The position numbers and the translations under genes were made by a program. Positions 11,272 to 21,418 of a stretch of DNA of 64,000 bases are shown here, in pieces. This DNA is from Raffaelea ambrosiae. Taxonomy: Eukaryota > Ascomycota > Sordariomycetes > Ophiostomatales > Ophiostomataceae. How positions within the stretch are numbered: the stretch's first letter is position 1; every line of letters starts with the position of its first letter. Where the stretch lies: positions 1,080,725 to 1,144,724 of the forward strand of contig PCDI01000009.1 of the NCBI GenBank assembly GCA_002778195.1, written 5' to 3'. Under the pieces are notes generated by a model. That model ran no database searches and was not told where the DNA came from. It saw only the letters and a program-made list of their open reading frames with translations.

Positions 11272-11986
11272 GGCACGGGGGACCATGGCTTCGGGGCCTG
11301 GGCAGATGAGTGCCGACAAGGGCACACGCTACGCCGTCGAGGATGCGACACCCCACCCCACACGCTGTTCTGGGATGGGGTCGTAGGACACAGATGCGAC
11401 CCAGCAGCAGAGCTGTCCAGTTGGGCTGCCGGGATCGGAAGGAAGTTGGTGTGGTGTGGCCACGGCGTGTGCTGTTCTTGCGACTTACACAGAGCTTGGC
11501 AAGACGCAGCCAAGGATCATGAAGATGCCGCTGCTGTGCGACGACTGCATTGGACTCTGGCAGCCCTTGCGCTGCCATTCGTGTCTCTAGGCAGCAGGCT
11601 CGCAGCCCACAGGCGGCCCTCCCGAATAGTCACTTCGCGCCAAACATCGGGCAACATCGGCAACATCGGCATGCTTTCGCAACGAGGCTGGGCTCTGTGT
11701 AGGGGACCGCGATGGGGGCGTCTCGGTGGATGCGTCGCAAATGGCAATGGATCCGCAAACACAATGCTGAGATGAACACGGGCCGTGGTCAAGTCCAGAT
11801 TTGTGTTGAGCCATACAGAGTCAGGGAGTCAGCGTCTTTTGCCAAGAACGCAGGCATAAGTACGGTACCGAGAAGGTGCTGACAGTGCATTTTTAGGGGC
11901 GTTTTGTTAGTTTTATTATTAACTAGTTGGCCAGCACAGAGCCGGAGTATCAAGTTCTCCTCCTGCGCTGCCGGAGCGTGACATCG

Positions 11987-11992
11987 CACGTG
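11987..11992. promoter_or_regulatory. CACGTG (E-box / Cbf1-type) upstream of SPC1
   Basis: A palindromic CACGTG followed by AT lies 195 bases upstream of the SPC1 start codon. Such sites bind bHLH factors of the Cbf1 type in fungi. Function here is inferred from position only. Confidence 0.35.
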
Positions 11993-12187
11993 ATCAACAA
12001 TAAGAGGGAATCCATCAAGTCACACTAGCCTCAAGTGACACTGTGGCAATCGCCAACCGCCAACCAAGCATAGCTCCGTCAGCATCACTTGCATCGACAC
12101 TCTGCGATTCTCCTGCGCACACTTTGCTCCGCTGACACGACACGACAAGAGCACACACAAGCAGAGAACCACTGGGAAACCGTTGCA

Positions 12188-12742
12188 ATGGCAGAGCAGC
12201 TTCTGGACCAAGCGCGCGACGTTTTCGAAGGGCAGATTGTGAGTTGAAGAGAGCCTTTGCGACAGGCGTGTTTTGTCTCCAGTGGGTGTTGACGGCAGGC
12301 TGTGGCAGCAAACGTACACACAAAGTTTGGCTAACAGGAGGCTCTCTCTCTCCCTCCCTCCCGGAAAATAGGACTTCGAAGGACAGAAGCTGTGCGACTG
12401 GCTGGCCACCGTTCTGCTCTGCAGTGTTGGTGTAAGCTCTTTCTGGGTTCTCTTGAGGATACTCGACTTCGTCCGGCTTGTTCTTTTCTTCTATTTTCGT
12501 CCATGCTGACTCTTGCTTGTCTGCAGGCTCTCTCCTTCGTTGTCGGATACATCCTACAGGACATCAAACTGGCAGTGTATATCACCCTCGGCGGCACCGC
12601 TCTCACCTTCCTCGTTGTCATCCCTCCATGGCCATTCTTCAACAAGAACCCCGTCAAATGGCTGCCCATCGGCGGGCAGCCAGCACCGAGCAACGTGAAC
12701 GTGTCGCAGACCATAGTTATCGACGAGAAGGTCGTACGATGA
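12188..12742 (+). CDS. SPC1: Signal peptidase complex subunit 1 (SPC12 family)
   Basis: Three exons (12188-12238, 12372-12431, 12527-12742) join in frame to give a 108-residue protein of the Spc1/SPC12 family, a small non-catalytic subunit of the ER signal peptidase complex. Both introns have good signals (GTGAGT and GTAAGC donors; a GCTGAC branch site in the second). The N-terminus carries DFEGQKLCDWLATVLL. Two hydrophobic helices follow (about residues 27-46 and 51-69), separated by a short ILQDIKLAV loop, then PPWPFFNKNPVKWLP, the usual family block after the second helix. The tail is hydrophilic, fitting a protein with both ends in the cytosol. The length is typical for the family. Confidence 0.92.
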
Positions 12743-13284
12743 GGTATAGGGAACGGGAGGAGAGAGAGAGGCAGGGAAATGGAGCTGCGATTGCCAATCA
12801 CTGGAGGCTAGACATGACGTTTTGAATTCCCCTTCAATATCAACCACGTGCTGGGTCACGTTCCGACATTTTGGGAGGAGAATGCTGAATATGGCTCGAT
12901 AAAACAGAGACCGGTAAAAAGAGGAAATGATAACAAAAAAGAGAAACGGAATGAGCAACGTTTAAAGAAAATTAGAAAGTCTTGACGGCGGCTGTGCTGT
13001 CGGGGCAGCAAACCTTGACTCGTCTCGTTTCGACCAAGCCATTTCGGCCGTTCTAAAGAGTACCTGCCTATGTGATGCCCATGGGACGGACAGATACGGT
13101 TTACAAAATGAATGACCATGCGGCTGTGATGGTTCCGTGTGCAGGTATCGCCCTCCATGGTCTTGAAAGGGTCCTCGTCTTTGTTCCTTGTTCATTCTCT
13201 CTCCCAATCCTCCCCAGTTCCATGTCGTCCATAAAGTCGTCCTGCAATCATGATGTACTTTCTTGTGGGTTTCGTGAATGACGC
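12743..13284. other. Convergent 3' spacer between SPC1 and RBX1
   Basis: About 540 bases lie between the two stop codons, probably the 3' UTRs of both genes. An A-rich stretch lies near 12925-12975. No gene is seen. Confidence 0.5.
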
Positions 13285-13884
13285 CTAGCGTCCGTACTTC
13301 TGGAACTCCCAGTCGCGGTTGTCCAGGGGGCATACCTGCCGTGCCTTGAGCCAGCGGGAGATGCAGTGGAAGTGGAAGGCATGCTGCGTGACGGAGGGGT
13401 CAGCACGGGAGCAGCAGAGCAGCATGGACAAAAAAGGTCCGGTAAAGGAGCGGGGGTCTCGACTTACGTTGCAGATACCCCAAGCAACAGTACACTCCTC
13501 GCTCGTAGCGGAGGACTGGTTGGCTTGGCATTCTATGCCTGTATTTATCAAAAAAGTATTGTCAGCAGCGGCGCCGGCACGAGAGCCGTACGAACGGGAT
13601 CACGGCCGGTGGAACCTACAGAGATCCATAATGTGGTTTCTGCAGATGGCACAGTTGTCGACAACAATATCCCACGCCCAGAGGGCGACGGCGTTCCACT
13701 GCCGAGTTGCGCAAACACTGTTAGCCGGGAGTCAAAGCTCGGCGAGGAGGCGAAGGCCGACGCTACACACCTTCTTGACCTCGAAGCGCTTCCTGGCCTC
13801 CAGGGCGGCCTTGCTGGAGCTCTCGGCCTTCTTCTTCACAACGACGCCTGACGCCGGGGCGTCCGCCATGTCCACGTCGGCCAT
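13285..13884 (-). CDS. RBX1: RING-box protein 1 (cullin-RING ligase subunit)
   Basis: Four exons (13771-13884, 13620-13698, 13468-13538, 13285-13383) splice to a protein of 120 residues. RBX1/Roc1/Hrt1 is the RING-H2 subunit that recruits the E2 enzyme to cullins in SCF-type ubiquitin ligases. After a variable N-terminus rich in Ala and Lys come WNAVALWAWDIVVDNCAICR, the insert IECQANQSSATSEECTVAWG, then HAFHFHCISRWL and CPLDNRDWEFQKYG to the end. All RING cysteines and histidines I expect are present, with Asp as the final zinc ligand, as is usual for RBX1. The phases of the three introns agree exactly. The protein is essential in yeast and highly conserved, so identification is secure. Confidence 0.96.
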
Positions 13885-15410
13885 GGTGAAGATCTGCGGG
13901 TACAAGACAGGAGCGGTCAGCCTCGTGACCATGGATGAACAGGCAAGGAACAGGCAGGGAAAGACACGAAAACTAGGCGAGCACAGGCCTGGGCAGCCGG
14001 ATCTCAAAGCACTGGACATCGAGGCCGTAGGCGTTGGCCACAGCCAAAGCTGGCGGTCCCGTGCGTGTGAAGCCTTGCGGGCGCATTTAGGCTGCGCTTT
14101 GCTTGGCCAGCCACTTACTTACCTGGATAGATCGCTGGTCCCGCAGGGTTGCAGCTCTGTGGCTGCTTGCTGGGCGGAAGAAAGAGTGCTTGGTTGCCGC
14201 CAGGAAAGGGTTCCTGGTCAGTACGGGATGGGAAAAAGAACTTCTCGGCTTCTCGCGGGAAGAGGGTGTATGTCGAGAGAGAGAGAGAGAGAGGGAGTGT
14301 GTGTGTGAGTGAGAGAGCTGTGTAATTGTCGGCGTCTGTCTTTCTGTTCGCAGATGGTGCCCCACCATCCAGGTCCCTGAGAGCCCGTTGTGGCTCCCGG
14401 CGGCGGCGGGCGGCAAAATCGCATACAGTGGATAGGCAGCATCCATCAAGGTTGCCTACCACTAACTACAGACAAGGCAGGAGCAGCTAGTGACAGTTGC
14501 TCCTTCCTCCCCAAACCGCTGGGGGTGGGGCGCGCGGCTGAGTCACCAGTGGCTTGCGAGCGCCCGATGAGCTCTGCAGGGGGCCAATGACGCCACAACA
14601 ACAACAAAAACAAGCCAAACGAAAAAAAAAACACCCCCCAAAATTCACGCCAGCGGCGCCGCCCAGTCACAGCAGGGGCCTTGCCGCCCGCTGACTGTGC
14701 AACGCCTCTTTCCCCTGTCCGTGTCCTCTCTCGCTCTCTTTCTGTCTCCCGTTGCCCCTCCTCACTTTTGCGACCAGCGCATGTAACGGCTGCATCACCA
14801 CACTCGTCCCCGTCCGCAACCGCCGTCGAAACGCTCGCAATCGACGCTCGCACAGCGCTTCCTTCTCTGCACTCGCTCCGGTAAGACGCGTCCAGGCCAT
14901 CCTCTCAGAGACACCGTCGCACGCGGCCAGCAAGAGAAGAAGGACCTTTTTTGGGCAGGGCCAACTGATCTAACGCAGCCTTTTCCAGATTTCCCTTTTT
15001 TCTCTTGCCCGACTTTCCCACACAAACAGGCTTTGTCGGCTTCTTTGTTTTTTCCTGAACAAACTCGAACCCGCCTGCGTCTGCTTCTCTGCCCTCCTCT
15101 TCTACGACAACTCCTGTCGTCGGCGTCGACACTGCTGAGAGGCCCTCCCCCTCCCTTCCGAACCGCGCAGGCTTCTCTGTCTCAGTTGCTTTCTACCTCG
15201 GAAGCGCTGCAGCATTCCCCCGTCTCCTTGTCCTCCCCAGACCCCTGCCCGCGCAGTTATGCAACCCTGCCGGCCATCGTCTCAACCAAACAACCACGCC
15301 CAGAGCGATCAGCAGGATCGCGCCTTAATACGACTACCTACACAGCCCAGCCGAGGAGCGTCGTTGCTGCGCTCCCCCTCGACGTCCGCGACCGCTCCAG
15401 CAGAAACGCC
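13885..15410. other. Divergent promoter region of RBX1 and the PNRC protein
   Basis: About 1.5 kb between two divergent start codons. It contains a GA/GT microsatellite (about 14275-14320) and pyrimidine-rich leader sequence from about 14690. The frame of the downstream gene stays open from 15033 to its ATG at 15411 but has no ATG in that stretch, so I treat it as 5' UTR. Confidence 0.5.
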
Positions 15411-16243
15411 ATGCCGGAACCGCCCAGCAACAATGTGAAGCAAACGCCAGGCCGGCGCCGGCCTGGCCCGAACGCAGCCCGTTCCGCCCCGCGCAAGAAC
15501 TATGCCTCGGAGAACGACGCCGCGGGCGTGGATAGGAACTTCCGCCCCGACTTTGGACCGCCGCGTGGCCAGGGCCGAGGCCAAGGCCCGAGCCAGGGCC
15601 CCACCACGCCTAAGAAGGCGGGCTCCCGCGGCCCCGGCCAAGCGACGCCGGCCTCCAAGATGGGCCACAACAGCAGCGCCGGCAACAACAGCAACAGACG
15701 CAGCAACAACCGGTCCTTCCCCAAGAACATCTCGACGTCGCCGGCGCCCAGCCGGGTCGGCCGGCACACGCCGCCGCAGACCGCCGGTGCTAAATCCACG
15801 GGCGTGCCGCCGTCGGCGAGCGGCCCTGCCTTTGCGGGCCCGACCTTCCATGCGTCGCCAGCCGCGTCGTCGCTGCCGCTGCCGAGTTTCCTCAGCAAGC
15901 AAGGCTCGCCTGGCACGCCCCGCGTGAAGTCGGCCAGCGGCCTCAGCCAGGTGCCGTCGCCGCCCGCGTCCGACTCGGAGCTCCCGGCCAACCACCGCGC
16001 CGTGCTGTTGGCGGCGTCGTCGGCGTCGGCCGCCACCGCCCACAAGCCGCGCGACGAGTCGCCGCTGGACATCTTTTTCAACGCCGACCGTGCCGAGAAG
16101 GAAAAGGCCCGCCGTGCCAGCTCGGCCAACCTCGCCCAGCCCTTTTCCCCGCCGGCGGCGCCGACGATGCCGCTGGCCGACGGTGCGAGCAGCAACACGT
16201 TCCCCGCGATGCCCTCGCCCCACCACCGCCACCACCATCTGGT

Positions 16244-16278
<35 letters not shown>

Positions 16279-16886
16279 CTGGCCCGCAGCATATGCGCCA
16301 CCAGTCGGCCGGCTTCACGTTTGCAGAGCTCGATGGCACGCCTGGCCGGCCCATTGGCCCGGCCTTTGCCACGCCCTTCCATGAGCGTATCCGCGCCGTC
16401 CGCCCCAACGATGGCCGGAGTCCCGTGGCTCCCGGGTCTGCCGGTCCGCGCGACCTGGCCACTGGCTCCACCGCGCCTCCCGCCGCGCCTGGGACCGCGC
16501 CCGGTGGAGCCGCTCCGCAGACACAGAGCACAAGCGACCGTAGCGAGGCGTTGATGCGGTTTCTCTTCTCTGGGAATGGCGGTTCTGCCGCTCCTTCCAA
16601 CTCGACATTGCCACCCGGCCAGAGCGGCCCTAGCCCGGCAGCCGCGCCTCATCCCGCCGTCGCTACCGGCGGTGCTCCTTTTACGCCGACACGCCAGAAC
16701 CCGGCGGCTTTCTCTCAGAATCACGCCTACTCGACGCCTCCTGCGGCCCCTGCGGCTCCTGTTGCCTCGGCGGCCCCAACGGCAACCAACATTTCCGCCA
16801 TGGAAGACAGTCTGCGCCAGATCTTGAAGCTGGACTCGCCATTTGGCGTCGGCTCATCCTCGCCTGGATATGGCGGCAGATCATAA
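15411..16886 (+). CDS. PNRC-domain protein, Edc1/Edc2-like mRNA decapping activator
   Basis: A single exon encodes 491 residues, mostly Ser/Pro/Ala/Gln-rich and predicted to be disordered. The informative part is near residues 140-165, where AGPTFHASPAASSLPLPSFL matches the PNRC-type proline-rich motif of yeast Edc1/Edc2 and animal PNRC proteins, which bind Dcp1 and stimulate Dcp2 decapping. A basic N-terminus (PGRRRPGPNAARSAPRKNYA) could bind RNA. A second short conserved-looking block, ESPLDIFFNADRAEK, lies near residue 215. There is a Gln run near residue 280 and a C-terminal segment with EDSLRQILKLD. The start is the first in-frame ATG. Edc1 of yeast is under 200 residues, so this protein is long, as filamentous-fungal members tend to be. 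Confidence 0.75.
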
Positions 16887-18733
16887 TTGTCTGGGCCCCT
16901 GCTCCCTTTTTTTTTTCTTTTTTTTTTCTTTTGTTTTCTTCCTTGTTTGTCCCGCAATTTTCTCGTTTACGCTTCCGTGGGTTTCGGGTCATTTTGTGAA
17001 CCTGTCTACCTCACGTTATCAGTCAACATATCGACTTAGGGGAAGCTTTTTTTTATTTTTATTTTTCTCTTCGGTGGTTTTTTTCCAGCTTTTGTTTCCT
17101 GTTGTGCTTGTTTTCATTGATTGTTGTGACGCTCGTTTCAATCGTTTCATTCCATTTCATTCATCCCGTTCATTCCATTCTGTTTTCCTGCTTGCGTTGG
17201 TCTTTTGTTGCCGGTATTATGGTTTAATGGCAACAGGGCGGACGATCCCAGGCTCATCTGTGAGCTAGAATCTCTTTTTTTGCTTTTGCCTTTTTTGCCC
17301 CCCATCCCTCTGGCAGTTGGTTTTATTTTTTTTATTCTGTCTGCGAGGGAAAGGGTTGTCTTTTTCGCTTTTTGCATCCAAACTGGGAGGGAAACTATCT
17401 CGGGCAATATTGGCTTTCGACACATTGCAAACGGCGTTTCTGCGGTTCTTCACGTTCTTTTCTTTTTCTTTTTTTTTCCCTTCCTTTTTTTCCTCTTCTT
17501 CTGTGTGACGCGGCGTTTCACTGCCCCTTTTCGACCTCATCCTCACGCAACAATTTTTTACTTCTTTTTCGCCCTTGGGTCTGGTATATTTTCGGGGCCC
17601 TCCTGCTTTCTCGCTTACTGTTTATTTTTGCCGACGGCATGAAATCGATGGGATAACGGATAGACTCCAGCATTTTTTCTCTTAACACCATGGGGCAACA
17701 CATTACACACCCGCCAAACACGACTTCTCTCGTTCGATACGCACAGTTTTTCTTTTTCCTTTCTTCTTTCCTTTCCCCTTGTCTCTCGTCGGTGTTGTTC
17801 TGAGTTTCCTGTACATTCGTATAGGGCACTCCATGAAAACGCCATTGGTCTTCAGAAGCGACGGGATCGGCTATCCGTTTCTGGGGAAATTACCGATTTA
17901 GAAGGGTCGCGGTCTCTTTCATCGGGTGGACACAGTTTACGTGACACGATATCGGATCCGGAATGTCTTTCTATTCGGAGTTGTTGTGTTGTGTGATACC
18001 CATTTTTTCCCTCCCGATTTGATGGCTGGTTTTTTTTTGTCCTGGTTCTTTTACTGGGTCTTCATAGACCGGTTTCCTATGGAAGACGCACACTATGGGA
18101 TGAAGGCGGCCAGGGCAGCATGTTTACACAAACTTTTCGTCCTTGGTGGAGTGGGCCATTCATGGCGTTTGTGGGACTCTGAGATGGCTGGCAAGGCTGG
18201 CAAGGCTGGCAAGGCTGGCAAGGCTGGCATGCAGTCTGGTGTGGTGGACGAGGCCAACAGACTGCGGAGGATTGGAGTGGCGACGAAGGGGGAGGGGGCG
18301 GCGGATACGAGGCGGAAGCGAGATGGAGGTGAGATGGTGGGGGAACGCATAACAATAGTATAAAAAAACAACAAAAAAATTCCAAAACCCCAAACCTTTT
18401 GGAAAAAGGCATATGCCTGTGGCATCGTCGCCTCTTTGGCAGTAGAATAGATATAGGACATAGCTCTCCACGAATGTCACAAAACGCGCATATTCCGAAA
18501 ACAAGCAAAGCAAGAAAGAAAGCCAAGTGAGTCAAGATGCAAGTTACTGGTTTTCTTTTTAAAAAATAAAGGAAGCTACATATGAACGTATGAAGCCTTG
18601 CATGGACGTCCTGGTCACCACATCACTTTGTGTCACTTGGTTCGTATGAATCTGTACTCTTTTGTTTTAAACTTTTTCTTCTATATTTTCGAATTTAAAC
18701 TGTTTTGGATATTTATCTCGTTTCAAACTTTTT
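16887..18733. other. T-rich 3' UTR and gene-free spacer
   Basis: The first kilobase is strongly T-rich on the plus strand with many oligo-T runs, probably a long 3' UTR of the PNRC gene. No credible open frame follows. A 9-base tandem repeat sits at 18186. Confidence 0.45.
18186..18229. repeat. 9-bp tandem repeat, about 5 copies
   Basis: The unit GGCTGGCAA is repeated about five times without error in non-coding DNA. Confidence 0.9.
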
Positions 18734-19215
18734 TTGGCAAGTGCTACGAACAAGACCCTGGTAGTCCTGTTTAATGATTCCATCCCAGCGTTTGATCCAA
18801 CCAGTGGACGGCATCGAAGTTGTTTCTTGCACCTTTTAATCTTTTCCTTTATTTTTGGCAAGTGTTACGAACAATACACTGGTAGTTCTCTGTTTTAATG
18901 AGTTCATCCCAGCATTCGATTCCAACTAAGACGGTATCGAAGTTGTTTCTTACACCTTTTTATCTTTTCCTCTATTTTTGGCAAGTGTTACGAACAAGAC
19001 CCTGGTAGTCCTCTTTTAATGAGTCCATCCCAGCATTCGATACCAACCAGTGGACGGTATCGAAGTTGTTTCTTGCACCTTTTTATCTTTTCCTCTATTT
19101 CTGGCAAGTGTTACGAACAATACCCTGGTAGTCCTCTGTTTTAATATGTTCATCCCAGCATTCGATACCCATGCCGCCCTTTTGAGGCGACAGTGGACGG
19201 TATCGAGGTTGCTTC
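18734..19215. repeat. Tandem array, about 123-bp unit, 4 copies
   Basis: Four head-to-tail copies start at 18734, 18855, 18978 and 19101. Each begins TTGGCAAGTG(T/C)TACGAACAA and contains CATCCCAGC and GGTATCGAAGTTG blocks. Copies 1-3 are close to each other. Copy 4 has an extra insert near 19170 and diverges at its end. There is no open frame through the array. Confidence 0.9.
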
Positions 19216-19329
19216 TATTACACACTTTGTTTTTTTTTACGATTTCTTTGTTCGTTTGTTTGTTCTTACGCTACGTCAACACGCTTACCGCTGATGTCCA
19301 GGGTCTCAGGCAATGCCGTGAACACTTCG

Positions 19330-19800
19330 CTGTTGAGTTGGGGCTTTGGCCGGCGTCTTCGGCGTGTGCCTCTCAAGAAAAACAAAAACACAAAAATGAA
19401 TTATGGATGAAATTGGATCCCTATGATGAGCTTTGGGGGTTTGACCAGCGTCTTCGGCGTGTGCCTCTTAAGAAAAACAAAAAACAAAAACAAGAAACCA
19501 AATAAGCCATGACTGGGGTGGTTACCCTTGATGAGCTTTGGGGTGGGAGCCGGCGTCTTCGGCGTGTGCCCCTTAAGAAAAAACGAAAACAAAAACAAAA
19601 ACAAAAATGAACCCTGGGCCCTGGTTGGAACAGTATCACGATGGTGAGCTCTGGGTCTCGGCCGGTGTCTTCGGCGTGTGCCCCTTAAGAAAAACAAAAA
19701 ACCAAAACCAAACTAAAACCAAAATAAACCATGGCTGGGATGGTTACCCTTGATGAGCTTTGGGGTGGGAGCCGGCATCTTCGGTGTGTGCACCCCAAAG
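19330..19800. repeat. Tandem array, 95-112-bp unit, 5 copies
   Basis: Five diverged copies share the core GCGTCTTCGGCGTGTGCC (at 19353, 19448, 19553, about 19665 and about 19775). Each core except the last is followed by an AAGAAAAACAAAAA-type A-rich tract; a GATGAGCTTTGGGG block precedes several of them. The unit is unrelated to the 123-bp array. The array ends about 90 bases beyond the stop of the WOPR gene. Confidence 0.88.
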
Positions 19801-19891
19801 CAGTCGTCATGCCTAATGGGTCAATAGGAGCCCCGTGGCGGCATGAGACAGAAGCCTTCCTTTCGGCAAAGGCCGCAGCACGACAAGCAAG

Positions 19892-21418
19892 CTATGTCGT
19901 GTGCTGGAACCCTGGAAGGAATGCCGCGTTCTGGACGCTCTGTTCGGCAACGACGGGAGGCATCACGGTGCCGTTGCTCGAATTTGCGTCGATGCCAAGC
20001 AGGACCGGGTCAATGTTGTCGTCGCTGAGTGGTGCAACGCCATTGGATGGCGCAGCGCCACTGAGTGGTGCAACGCCACTGGGTGCGGCGTCGATGCGGT
20101 CTCTGAGATACTCGAAGCCATAGAATGCGTTGCCGAGACCCGTGCTTTGTTGGACCGGATCCACGGTGTTCGTGTAGCCAGTGAAAGCCGTGTCGCCAAC
20201 TGCAGCCGGGGCTTGTGCGTAGGCGACGGAACCCGGAGCCATGGTGTTGCCAGTGCCTGCAATCAACTCTGCCATGTTCGCAGGAGTGAGCTGCAGGCCG
20301 TGCACCAAATTGAGCACGGCCGCTTGCGTGGCCAGTGGCATGGCCGGTGGCATGGCCTGTTGCGTGGCCACTGGTACGGCCGGTGGCATATAGGTCGGCA
20401 TCGGGGCCGACGTGGCCGGTGGTATATAGGTCGGCATCGGAGCCGACACGGCTGCTGGCATGGCCGCTGGCATGGCCGCTGGCATGGCCGCTTGCGTGGC
20501 CGCTGGTATGGCCGGTGGCATAGTGGCCGGCAGGGTCGCTGGCATATGGCCCGGCATGGCCGCTGTCGCGTACGTGGTGTTCATGGCCTGGACGCTGGGA
20601 TCCAGGTTGAAGTTCGCCAAGCCCGTCGCGTTGGCTAGGGCCCTAGTAACCTGTGGCTGACCCTGTGTCGAGCTCGACTCGGTGCCGGTGAAGGGCGAGC
20701 TGTTGTTGGTGGGCATGCTGCTGAGCATGCTGCTGGGCGCGTTGCTGCTGGGTGTGCTGCTGCTTGGCGTGTTGCTGCTGGGCGCGCTGCTGCTGCTTGG
20801 CGTGCTGCTGCTGCTGCTGCTGGCGACAGCAGACGGCTCGCCCTGCTGGGCCGTTTTCTTGCGCCGCCTACCACCCCGATCCTCTGGCGGAAACTGGGCG
20901 TGCCGAACGACGTCCGCCACGGTGAAGTAGGACACCATCTGATAATGCGTCCCTTCGTGCTCGATATGGAACGTCTTCTTGATCAAGCCGCCCTCCAGAT
21001 AGTCGAACATGTCGGTATGGGAGGCCACGATCTTGTGGGCGGCTTCGGTAATGTTTCCGATCCCCAGGCTGACGATCGACTCGGGGCTCACGCCGAGGAA
21101 CTGCATGCAGTTGTCCTCGGTGATCTTGCTGGCGGCCTCCCCTGGGCCCTTGATCGGTGCCCTGTACTGACTACCCTTGACCTGGCGATAGATGATTGAG
21201 TCTGGCGTTTTGCGGGTCAGGCTCCAATGCAGGCTGTCTGTCCAGCGGAACGCACTGCTGCGCACGTAGGCGAAGCGGCTGCCGCTCCGGGCGATTACTT
21301 CCTTGTTTTCAGGGCGCTTAGTAGCCCAGAGCAGCCCCTTTGCGAGGATCTCGATGAGAGCCAGTCGGGCCTGGGCGTACGTAACCACTACGGCCGTGTA
21401 GTGGGGTGTGCTCGTCAT
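19892..21418 (-). CDS. Gti1/Pac2-family (WOPR-domain) protein
   Basis: One exon encodes 508 residues. The first 185 match a WOPR DNA-binding domain, the fold of fungal morphogenesis regulators such as Wor1, Ryp1, Gti1 and Pac2. Its first half contains RSGSRFAYVRSS and FRWTDSLHWSLTR with the usual spacing, and IIYRQVKG. Its second half contains LIKKTFHIEHEGTHYQMVSY. A basic patch (GGRRRKKT) follows. The rest is low-complexity: Ser runs near residue 205, then MPAA/MPTY-type repeats around residues 285-365. Compared with Wor1 and Ryp1 the domain is divergent (for example no long loop before the Trp-Thr-Asp block), so this is more likely a lineage-specific paralogue than the master regulator itself. 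It is intact and flanked by tandem arrays on its 3' side. Confidence 0.8.
   Translation of the reverse strand: MTSTPHYTAVVVTYAQARLALIEILAKGLLWATKRPENKEVIARSGSRFAYVRSSAFRWTDSLHWSLTRKTPDSIIYRQVKGSQYRAPIKGPGEAASKITEDNCMQFLGVSPESIVSLGIGNITEAAHKIVASHTDMFDYLEGGLIKKTFHIEHEGTHYQMVSYFTVADVVRHAQFPPEDRGGRRRKKTAQQGEPSAVASSSSSSTPSSSSAPSSNTPSSSTPSSNAPSSMLSSMPTNNSSPFTGTESSSTQGQPQVTRALANATGLANFNLDPSVQAMNTTYATAAMPGHMPATLPATMPPAIPAATQAAMPAAMPAAMPAAVSAPMPTYIPPATSAPMPTYMPPAVPVATQQAMPPAMPLATQAAVLNLVHGLQLTPANMAELIAGTGNTMAPGSVAYAQAPAAVGDTAFTGYTNTVDPVQQSTGLGNAFYGFEYLRDRIDAAPSGVAPLSGAAPSNGVAPLSDDNIDPVLLGIDANSSNGTVMPPVVAEQSVQNAAFLPGFQHTT

Larger units (their letters stand above)
10903..12187. other. Spacer with weak coding remnants
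   Basis: Between the regulator and SPC1 I see one short minus-strand frame (annotated separately) and, near 11515-11600 on the plus strand, a short Cys-rich reading that is soon interrupted. Nothing else can be assigned. The last 200 bases form the SPC1 promoter and leader. Confidence 0.4.

Noticed and set aside
15033..15410. N-terminal extension of the PNRC-motif gene
   Set aside because: The frame is open but contains no ATG; the only ATG is at 15411. Non-AUG initiation cannot be supported from sequence.
18186..19800. CRISPR-like spaced repeats
   Set aside because: Units are contiguous tandem repeats of 9, about 123 and about 105 bases in a fungal genome; there is no short repeat with unique spacers.
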